Virus record (IMG/VR): IMGVR_UViG_3300036832_000548
Span: 18,592 to 82,591 of that record
Origin: a virus
Reading direction: 5' to 3' (one strand)
DNA: 64,000 nt
Every line of letters begins with the position of its first letter. Positions within the stretch are counted from its first letter, which is position 1. Positions 1 to 5,877 of this stretch are shown here, in pieces. The notes beneath the pieces are model-generated. The model had not been told where the DNA came from. It worked only from the letters and a program-made list of their open reading frames with translations, and did not search any database. Both the position numbers and the translations under genes were made by a program.

Positions 1-30
1 CGCTGCGGCGATGAGCAGAAGGCGCTTCAT
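1..30 (-). CDS. Partial gene with signal-peptide start
   Basis: Only the first ten codons lie in the window; they read MKRLLLIAAA, the basic-then-hydrophobic start of a Sec signal peptide or lipoprotein. The ATG overlaps the stop of the upstream gene as ATGA, so it belongs to the same minus-strand operon. The product cannot be named from this fragment. Confidence 0.5.
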   Translation of the reverse strand, partial: MKRLLLIAAA

Positions 31-440
31 TGTCGGGGTCCGTTGTTGGTTGAGCTGCCGACAAAGCGGCCCTGATCGTCATAGAACGAGCGCGAGTTGC
101 CAATCCGCACGGAGCTGCCCGCGAACGAACCTTGGCGATCATAGAAGCTCCGCGAGTTGCCGCGTTCCACGGACGACCCAGAGAACTGGCCCTGAGCGTC
201 GTAGAACGAGCGCGTCTGCGCGTGGGCCGCGCCAATGAGGATGCTCATCAGCCAAAGCAGGATCGCCCAGAACACCGCTTTCTTGAAATAGAACCAGACC
301 CAGAAGGCATTGGCCTGATGGATCTCGCTGCGGACCTGAGCGAGACGAGCGCGGACGAGTTCCAGTTCCAGCGCCGCCAGTTCATCACGGGGCGGTAGCG
401 GCTGCGGTCGATGCCGCCCCGGAAATTTGATGAGGGTCAT
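27..440 (-). CDS. Membrane-anchored protein with three RSFYDxQG repeats
   Basis: This 137-residue protein has a charged N-terminal half with a short helix (about residues 18-45), one hydrophobic segment (about 48-72) ending in AHAQ, and then three copies of an 18-residue repeat of the form RSFYDxQGxFxGSSxxxGN. The layout suggests an inner-membrane anchor with a repeat domain outside. The start at 440 is chosen because it gives an ATGA overlap with the preceding gene. Similar FYDxxG repeats occur in rhizobial hypothetical proteins (family knowledge). No function is assigned. Confidence 0.7.
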   Translation of the reverse strand: MTLIKFPGRHRPQPLPPRDELAALELELVRARLAQVRSEIHQANAFWVWFYFKKAVFWAILLWLMSILIGAAHAQTRSFYDAQGQFSGSSVERGNSRSFYDRQGSFAGSSVRIGNSRSFYDDQGRFVGSSTNNGPRQ

Positions 441-595
441 GATCGCTTCGCCTCCAAAGGAGACACCAGACACAAAACGAGGATGATTATGAGGGCTGAC
501 TGCAGCACGATAAGTGGCATGTCGATGGGCCAAAGCACAACGAGCATACCGCCGCCCAGCACGCCATAAACGAAGAGGCGGATGAGGGTGCTCAT
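437..595 (-). CDS. Small two-segment membrane protein
   Basis: This 52-residue protein has two hydrophobic stretches (about 4-23 and 27-45), consistent with a small integral membrane protein. It overlaps both neighbours by ATGA, so translation is probably coupled. Size and topology would fit a holin, but there is no lysis gene next to it, so no function is claimed. Confidence 0.6.
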   Translation of the reverse strand: MSTLIRLFVYGVLGGGMLVVLWPIDMPLIVLQSALIIILVLCLVSPLEAKRS

Positions 596-705
596 GTTAG
601 CAATCCCAAGGTCAAAATACCGAAAATGATGAACAACGATGCGGCGGTTGACCAAAAACTCACCCAGCGGCTAAAGACGATCCTAGTTGCTTTCAACGTG
701 GTCAT
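592..705 (-). CDS. 37-residue membrane microprotein
   Basis: Translation from the ATG at 705 gives 37 residues with a basic start and one hydrophobic segment (about 15-36). Its TGA overlaps the next ATG. It fills an otherwise empty gap in a coupled operon. The function is unknown. Confidence 0.5.
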   Translation of the reverse strand: MTTLKATRIVFSRWVSFWSTAASLFIIFGILTLGLLT

Positions 706-708
706 GAC

Positions 709-1002
709 TCAGCTTCCCATCGGATATTTGGCGGTGCCATAGATCTCATCGAGGAGTTCCGGGGGGCAGTGGAACGCGCGCTCGACACTGAACGGTTCCG
801 TCATCTGCTTGCCCTTGTGGTCAGCGAAATGCACTGGGCCACCTTTCCACAGACGGTCCTTGCTGGGATCAAATCCAAACTTGGCCTTGATCTCGCGCAC
901 GAACCCTTTCGGATCGTCGCCCTCGTAGAAGATGATGCGACCCTGTGGGAACAGCTCACGCCACGTTGGCGTGCGCTTGGTCTTGGTCTTACGTTTGGTC
1001 AT
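709..1002 (-). CDS. Small basic hypothetical protein
   Basis: The start at 1002 is preceded by a strong AAGGAGG ribosome site. The 97-residue product begins with a run of Lys, Arg and Thr (MTKRKTKTKRTP) and is otherwise soluble and mixed in charge. No known domain was recognised. It ends just before the small membrane gene at 705. Confidence 0.65.
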   Translation of the reverse strand: MTKRKTKTKRTPTWRELFPQGRIIFYEGDDPKGFVREIKAKFGFDPSKDRLWKGGPVHFADHKGKQMTEPFSVERAFHCPPELLDEIYGTAKYPMGS

Positions 1003-1013
1003 GACTTTCCTCC

Positions 1014-1385
1014 TTATTCCTCGATGAACGCGCCGCAATCGATGCAGCGGCCACGACTGTCGCTGCGATGGTGGCAATGCTTCTGGATCTCTTCGATCTG
1101 TTCGTTGACGAGGGTGAGCACCGCAGACCAATCATCAGTCTGCAATACGGGCAGGCCGTCATCAGCGAACTGGCCATCGCCGTCGAGGCGGTACACAGAA
1201 AAGCGGCAACCCTCCTGATGCTCGCGATCCGCTGGGTCGAGATAGTCAATCCAGATGCTCAGCGGGCACTCTGCGTGATCGAAATGCGGCATCGTGTCGT
1301 TGTGCCAAGAGTTGTCGAGCCACTCTGCAGGAAGCGCAGGCATGGTGGCGGGATCAAACTTTGGGAACTCTTCGCGATAGCTCAT
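1014..1385 (-). CDS. Hypothetical protein with C-terminal Cys/His pair
   Basis: This is a 123-residue acidic protein. Near the C terminus it carries CHHRSDSRGRCIDCG, which could bind a metal (a CxH then CxxC arrangement). The start at 1385 overlaps the stop of the upstream gene by ATGA. No family was recognised. Confidence 0.65.
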   Translation of the reverse strand: MSYREEFPKFDPATMPALPAEWLDNSWHNDTMPHFDHAECPLSIWIDYLDPADREHQEGCRFSVYRLDGDGQFADDGLPVLQTDDWSAVLTLVNEQIEEIQKHCHHRSDSRGRCIDCGAFIEE

Positions 1386-1567
1386 TTGGACACCTTGAGG
1401 TGGAACCACTCCACTATGAAATTGCACGGCTGCGAATAGTGGCGCATCTCGCTGGTGATTAAACGAGCCTTAAGCGCGTTGTAAATTTCCTGATCACTGT
1501 GGAAGAGCCGCAGCGCGTGATAGGTCGCCCCGTTAGGACAGCCCTGCAATCGTTCAAGAACGGTCAT
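1382..1567 (-). CDS. Small hypothetical protein, possible winged-helix
   Basis: The 61-residue product starts MTVLERLQGCPNGATYHALRLF and reads like a short helix-turn-helix fragment, but this is weak. It overlaps both neighbours by 4 bp (ATGA). The function is unknown. Confidence 0.6.
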   Translation of the reverse strand: MTVLERLQGCPNGATYHALRLFHSDQEIYNALKARLITSEMRHYSQPCNFIVEWFHLKVSK

Positions 1568-2049
1568 TGTCCACCCCATGTCTCGCCAGCGGTGAGCGCG
1601 ACCTCATACGGATCAGGAGCAAGCTTGAACAACCGCTCCATGTCAGCATCGTACTCCGTGACCTGATCTGGGCTGAGAGCGGGCGAATAATCCGCGCCGC
1701 GTGTGTCAGGATGGAAACCAAGGCCAATCCTGACAGCCCACTTGCGGGCGATGCCGTACATCTCGCACCACTCAAGTGCGGCCTGCAGATTGGGGAGCGT
1801 GCCGTCAGCCAGAACGTCGCCCTCAAGACGGTAGAGGCCAACGAGATACGGTTCGTCCAACTTGTCGCCAAGGCCACTACCCTGATCGCAAATCCACAAG
1901 TAGCCATCTGGGACGATCTGCTCCCAACACAGGCACCCGCCGCCCGTGTGCGCGACCGTATAGTTGCCAGCAGCAGCAACCGCCTTGCCAACCTCGCTCG
2001 CTTGCGCGGCAGCAGTGGTCGCATCAAGCCAAGTGAAAAAGTTACTCAC
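1564..2049 (-). CDS. Hypothetical protein, 161 residues
   Basis: The GTG start at 2049 is chosen for its AGGAGG ribosome site and its 8-bp overlap with the preceding gene. The protein is soluble and acidic toward the end, with no recognised domain. It is co-directional and translationally coupled with its neighbours. Confidence 0.65.
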   Translation of the reverse strand: MSNFFTWLDATTAAAQASEVGKAVAAAGNYTVAHTGGGCLCWEQIVPDGYLWICDQGSGLGDKLDEPYLVGLYRLEGDVLADGTLPNLQAALEWCEMYGIARKWAVRIGLGFHPDTRGADYSPALSPDQVTEYDADMERLFKLAPDPYEVALTAGETWGGQ

Positions 2050-2374
2050 GGGGATCCTCCTGCAGCGCCAATGGTGACTCTGAGTTCCAAGCCTCATCGC
2101 TCTCAGCGTCGTCGCAGCCGGGATCGAGGTGCGTGCCATACGGCGGCAAATAAACCTTGCCCTTCCATTCCTGCTGTAACGCTGCGGTGACTTTTTCGTC
2201 GTCCACGCTCACAAGCATGGCGCACCAAATTTCGTTGAGACCATTTTCAGCGATGGTGCCAACTGTGCCAGCGGGCACGATGCACTCTGGAAAGATGTCG
2301 AGCGGCTCCGCAAAGCGGACGCGCGTCCCTTCCGGGAGTTTCGCGAGTTCAAGCCAAGTCAATTGACGGGTCAT
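2042..2374 (-). CDS. Hypothetical protein, 110 residues
   Basis: The residue 10-45 stretch (LAKLPEGTRVRFAEPLDIFPE, then VPAGTVGTI) looks like a small beta-barrel, similar to SH3-like folds of phage accessory proteins. This is a resemblance only. The start at 2374 overlaps the upstream stop by ATGA. Confidence 0.65.
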   Translation of the reverse strand: MTRQLTWLELAKLPEGTRVRFAEPLDIFPECIVPAGTVGTIAENGLNEIWCAMLVSVDDEKVTAALQQEWKGKVYLPPYGTHLDPGCDDAESDEAWNSESPLALQEDPRE

Positions 2375-2538
2375 GACTTTCTCTTTCGCTGCTTCTGGCC
2401 ATCGCTGTGGCCCCAATCGTAAATCGCTTGATCCAAGCCACCGGGAAAATAGTCGCCTTGTTCGCCGTCTTGGAATCCGGTGCGATAGGTTTCGAGTTCC
2501 GTTCCGGTCAGTTCGTAGGCTTTGCGTTTCTTCTTCAT
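2371..2538 (-). CDS. 55-residue hypothetical protein
   Basis: The product starts MKKKRKAYELTGTELETYRTGF, has a basic tail (QKQRKRKS) and no membrane segment. The start at 2538 was chosen over a more upstream one because the longer version runs back through the gene at 2543-2749. The function is unknown. Confidence 0.6.
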   Translation of the reverse strand: MKKKRKAYELTGTELETYRTGFQDGEQGDYFPGGLDQAIYDWGHSDGQKQRKRKS

Positions 2539-2542
2539 GATC

Positions 2543-2749
2543 TCAGTCCATGTAGCCGTGGGGATACTGAGTCTTGGCGTGGTCGCGGCACGAATGGCAC
2601 GGCTCGACGTGAGCGTTCCAACCTTTTGCAACACGCTTTTCGGTGCCGTCATATTTGGAGCGGTAGACATAGAATTTAGCGGTCTCGCGAACTAGTTCAC
2701 CGCGTGAGATACACGGGCCAACGGGAGAGAAGGTTCTAACGGTAGTCAT
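2543..2749 (-). CDS. Small hypothetical protein with CxxC
   Basis: The 68-residue protein holds CHSCRDH near the C terminus, a possible half zinc site, and starts MTTVRTFSPVGPC. It lies 4 bases upstream of the next gene in the same operon. The function is unknown. Confidence 0.6.
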   Translation of the reverse strand: MTTVRTFSPVGPCISRGELVRETAKFYVYRSKYDGTEKRVAKGWNAHVEPCHSCRDHAKTQYPHGYMD

Positions 2750-2776
2750 TTGGTTCCTCGTTTGTTTGATCGGTGG

Positions 2777-2796
2777 GGAGGGGCCGTAACCCCTCC
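2777..2796 (-). terminator. Intercistronic GC hairpin
   Basis: GGAGGGG and CCCCTCC form a 7-bp stem with a 6-nt loop just after the stop of the minus-strand gene at 2804. No clear U-run follows on the minus strand, so it may only reduce or process the transcript. Confidence 0.35.
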
Positions 2797-2803
2797 GGGC
2801 TGA

Positions 2804-3001
2804 TCAAGCGCGGTACCTGTCGATATAGGCAACCGCCTCGTCTACGCTCTTAAATCCGTCCTTACAGTCATACATGCTGTTGAACTTGTTATAGATGCTG
2901 TAAGTGCCTGCGGCTTTAGTCGGATATTTTTCTGACCAGAACTCGATTGAATAGTTGCGGTAAGAGATCCGGCCAAATTCGTCTGTCTGTGCTTTGCTCA
3001 T
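2804..3001 (-). CDS. First gene of the left minus operon
   Basis: The start at 3001 has a purine-rich site (GAGAAAGAA) upstream. The 65-residue product contains aromatic-rich sequence and ends in GFKSVDEAVAYIDRYRA, a form seen in small proteins that modify or bind partners, but no family is certain. It is the first gene after the divergent control region and so may be the most strongly expressed of this cluster. Confidence 0.65.
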   Translation of the reverse strand: MSKAQTDEFGRISYRNYSIEFWSEKYPTKAAGTYSIYNKFNSMYDCKDGFKSVDEAVAYIDRYRA

Positions 3002-3029
3002 TTCTTTCTCTCTTTGTTGAAATGAATAT

Positions 3030-3061
3030 AGGACAATCCGTCCTAGGACGCAAGGTCCTAG
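3030..3061. promoter_or_regulatory. Overlapping palindromes in divergent control region
   Basis: In the 147-bp gap between divergent genes (3001 minus and 3149 plus), AGGAC-aatcc-GTCCT is directly joined to CCTAGGAC-gcaag-GTCCTAG, so the central GTCCTAGGAC is shared by two palindromes. Such paired dyads are typical of operators bound by dimeric regulators. No convincing -35/-10 pair was seen for either direction. Confidence 0.5.
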
Positions 3062-3148
3062 TGTGCGGCATCTTGGCTGGAATAACAGCCTGTTTTTCAA
3101 GGGGGTAACTACGACGGTAACCAGAGGTTGACAAGAGGAACACACACA

Positions 3149-3514
3149 ATGGACGACACGACCAATAAACCCGCCCCGGAAGAGGCCATCGATTTCGAGA
3201 GCAGCCCGCAGCTCGATCAGGAAGCAAACCTTGAGCACACGTTGTCGAAGCCCATCCAAGCGCATGGCGAGGAGTTGCGCATTCTCAGATGGCGCGAGCC
3301 AACCGGAGCTGACATCGAGCGCGCAGGCAATCCCATCGTGATCGATTTCTTTGGCGAGAAGCCCACCCTGACATTCAACGAAAAGAAGATGGGCGCGATG
3401 ATCTCCGCGCTCTGTCAGATCCCGCCCTCGAGCGTGCGCCAGCTAACCGCAGCGGACTGGAATTCCATCGCTTGGAAGCTAGTCCGTTTTTTTATGCCGC
3501 AGGGGGCGGCGTAA
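3149..3514 (+). CDS. Tail assembly chaperone, Mu gp41-like
   Basis: This 121-residue acidic protein lies immediately before the tape-measure genes, the position of tail assembly chaperones in contractile and flexible tails. It contains the chaperone-type stretch LRWREPTGADIERAGNP (about 47-63). The start at 3149 follows an AAGAGGAA ribosome site. Near the 3' end, seven T residues set in CGT-TTT-TTT-ATG make a -1 slippery site; the shifted product would be about 180 residues. In the assembly model, the short and long forms coat the tape measure during tail building. Confidence 0.75.
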   Translation: MDDTTNKPAPEEAIDFESSPQLDQEANLEHTLSKPIQAHGEELRILRWREPTGADIERAGNPIVIDFFGEKPTLTFNEKKMGAMISALCQIPPSSVRQLTAADWNSIAWKLVRFFMPQGAA

Positions 3515-3690
3515 TCGCGCCCGACAGCATCGTGCTGATGTGTTACGAGCTGGCGTATTTCTATCACATTGATCCGCGCTTGTTCCTTGAGCAGACCATC
3601 AGCGAGCTGGCGCGCCACAAGCTGTGGACTGCGCGCCTGACTGAACGGATTCGCGCTGCGCAAGAGGCAGAGTCCGGTTCTGAGAATTAG
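3472..3690 (+). CDS. Frameshift extension of tail chaperone
   Basis: This reading frame overlaps the end of the chaperone gene and continues for about 65 codons past the T7 run, to the base before the tape-measure gene. Its own TTG start lacks a ribosome site, so it is best read as the C-terminal half of a -1 frameshift product. The frame holds a mostly helical segment (LMCYELAYFYHIDPRLFLEQ). The same arrangement is established for lambda G/GT and for the corresponding genes of Mu. Confidence 0.65.
   Translation: MEASPFFYAAGGGVIAPDSIVLMCYELAYFYHIDPRLFLEQTISELARHKLWTARLTERIRAAQEAESGSEN
3487..3493 (+). other. Programmed -1 frameshift site (T TTT TTT)
   Basis: The zero frame reads CGT TTT TTT ATG, giving the heptamer T-TTT-TTT in X-XXY-YYZ register. 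A -1 slip joins the upstream chaperone to the downstream frame without meeting a stop. Position before the tape measure and lack of an independent start support it. Confidence 0.6.
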
Positions 3691-3693
3691 GCA

Positions 3694-5877
3694 ATGCCTG
3701 ACCAGACAGTCGAGATCAAACTAGTATTGCGGGACGAGCTGTCCAAGCAGCTTGCCCCTATTGTTGCGCAGGTCAGGCAGCTCAATCAGGCGATCGATAC
3801 TACCCGCCCGCAACAGCACATGGAGCGGTTCGGCGGGGCCGTCCAGGGCGTTCGCCGCGAACTCTCCGCACTATCGCAGATCACTTTCGGCGGGTTGATC
3901 GGCGGCGGCATTGTCGCTGGCTTAATGGCCACGGCAAAGGCGCTGGGCGACATGGCCAACCGTGGCCTCCAGCTCCGCTACAGTGCCGACGCGCTGGGCG
4001 TCACCACCGGGATGCTCAATCAATTTTCCGACGCCATGATGGGGCTCGGGAAATCGCGTGAGGCAGGTCAAGCAAGCATCGAGGCAGCAACCAAGTCGCT
4101 GCGCGAGCTACAGATCGAAGGAGGACAGTCAAAGCTTTTCACTGAACTCGAGCGCGCCGGCGGCGAAACCGGCCAACGCCTCGCGCAAGAACTGGCGAAG
4201 GAGATCGCTGGACCGCGCGGCCTGCAGGGCGGTCTTGAGTATGCGATGCGCCGCATGGCGGGGATGCGACAGGAGTCAGCCGCCAAGTTCGCAGAAATTC
4301 TGGGGCTGGGGCCGGGGTTCGGTCGGGAGGCCGCGCGGGATTATCTGCAAGTCCTCGGGCAGCTCCCCAAGCGACTCGAACTTTCGCATCAGCAGCAGCT
4401 CGAGCTGGCAAAGGCCAATGCGAGCCTCGGCATCTCTTGGGACAATATCAAGACTACGCTGGCCGGATCGCTGCTCCCGATCTTCGCGCAGCTCACTCAC
4501 ACGCTCGATCAGTTCCTGCAATCCAAGGCCGGTCAGGAATTCACCAAGCAGCTCGAATCATGGGGCCGCGAGATGAATGCCGCGCTCAAGGAGTGGCTTG
4601 AGGGCGGCGGCTTAACGCGACTGACCGAAACGCTCGGGACAGCGGTTGGCACGTTGAGGCAGGGATTTGAGGCCGCTGACAAAGTGGTCACGGCCATGGG
4701 AACGGATTGGGGGCACGTCCTAGGTGCGCTTGGGATCGCGGTGTTCGCCTCACAGTTGGCGGGCATTGCTTCTAGCCTCCGATTGATTGGAGGCATTCCC
4801 GGCATCGCCTTGATACTTGGTAGCCTCGCGCTCATCACAAAGCCAAAGATCGAGGACATCAAAGACCCGGCAAAACGTGCGCAAGCGGAAAAGGACGTAG
4901 CGGGCGGCGCAGCACAACCCGGCGACCCGTGGGCACTTTGGAATATTCTCAAGGATCTGTTGAAAGGCAACATCGATTGGAAATCGATGTTGCGCGAAGA
5001 TCCGCTCCTTCCCTTTCCGGGCAGTGGGCAATCCAAGACTCCATCAGAGAAGCGCGCCGACGACGCAGCAAAAAAGAACGCGCAACAGCGCATCACCGAA
5101 GAGTTCAGAGATCTCGATTACGAACTCCAGAAGCTCAATCAATACCTCGCGCCGGGTGGACCAGAAGGCAGCGCAGGATCAAGCGGTTTCCAACTGCCTC
5201 CGTATCAGCAAAAAGATTTCACGTTCTATTATCCCGGTGCCAGCGGTGCGAAGGGAATGGAAGGACCGTTTGAAACCGCGCGAGCGGGATTGGACAAGCA
5301 ATTCACTCCTAAAACACTTGATGATTTTCGGTTGGGGCTCACGCCCGCTGTTACGGTTGCTGGACCTGCGAGCAAATTGGGACAGTCGATCAACTTAGGC
5401 GATATCGAATATCGCAGCCCGATTGATGGCAAAGTCTATCAGGTCCCTAATGTGCCGGGTTATGTGCATGATCGCGGCGGGGCATTCACAGAAGATAAAC
5501 CAAACAAACGCGACATCGCCGTTGGCGATTTTCGTGGCCTCAATCCTGTCACCGGCTTGCCATTCAATGACGCTACCGCAGAAGCGTTCAGCCGCGGGAA
5601 CAAGCAATTTGCCGCCGGCACATTTCCAACAGCGTCAGGCTACGATGAAGCGGGCTTTACCGGCGAAGGCGTTGTCGGCACCGATCCGATCACGTCGCAT
5701 CTCGCCACGCGCGATTCTCAATCCGTCAATGGCACCGCTACCGTCGACATAGACGTTGGCGGCATGACGCAAGCGATGCGAAATCCGAATGACCTGTTCA
5801 AGCCGCAACCACTCGGCGGTTCAGTGCAAATGCAAAACGTGACGCGCCCAGACAACAATCCTATGAGTTTCCAGTAA
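3694..5877 (+). CDS. Tape-measure protein 1
   Basis: This 727-residue protein is the first of three consecutive paralogues. All start with an acidic-basic segment (VEIKLVLRDELS here) followed by a hydrophobic stretch (about 64-85), helical middle, and a conserved block around residues 245-285 (SWDNIKTTLAGSLLPIF, then TLDQFL). A second long hydrophobic zone is at about 339-380. The protein likely sets tail length and sits inside the tail tube. Unlike the two that follow, it has no enzyme domain; its C-terminal third is low-complexity and lacks the DPSGG tail motif. Confidence 0.8.
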   Translation: MPDQTVEIKLVLRDELSKQLAPIVAQVRQLNQAIDTTRPQQHMERFGGAVQGVRRELSALSQITFGGLIGGGIVAGLMATAKALGDMANRGLQLRYSADALGVTTGMLNQFSDAMMGLGKSREAGQASIEAATKSLRELQIEGGQSKLFTELERAGGETGQRLAQELAKEIAGPRGLQGGLEYAMRRMAGMRQESAAKFAEILGLGPGFGREAARDYLQVLGQLPKRLELSHQQQLELAKANASLGISWDNIKTTLAGSLLPIFAQLTHTLDQFLQSKAGQEFTKQLESWGREMNAALKEWLEGGGLTRLTETLGTAVGTLRQGFEAADKVVTAMGTDWGHVLGALGIAVFASQLAGIASSLRLIGGIPGIALILGSLALITKPKIEDIKDPAKRAQAEKDVAGGAAQPGDPWALWNILKDLLKGNIDWKSMLREDPLLPFPGSGQSKTPSEKRADDAAKKNAQQRITEEFRDLDYELQKLNQYLAPGGPEGSAGSSGFQLPPYQQKDFTFYYPGASGAKGMEGPFETARAGLDKQFTPKTLDDFRLGLTPAVTVAGPASKLGQSINLGDIEYRSPIDGKVYQVPNVPGYVHDRGGAFTEDKPNKRDIAVGDFRGLNPVTGLPFNDATAEAFSRGNKQFAAGTFPTASGYDEAGFTGEGVVGTDPITSHLATRDSQSVNGTATVDIDVGGMTQAMRNPNDLFKPQPLGGSVQMQNVTRPDNNPMSFQ

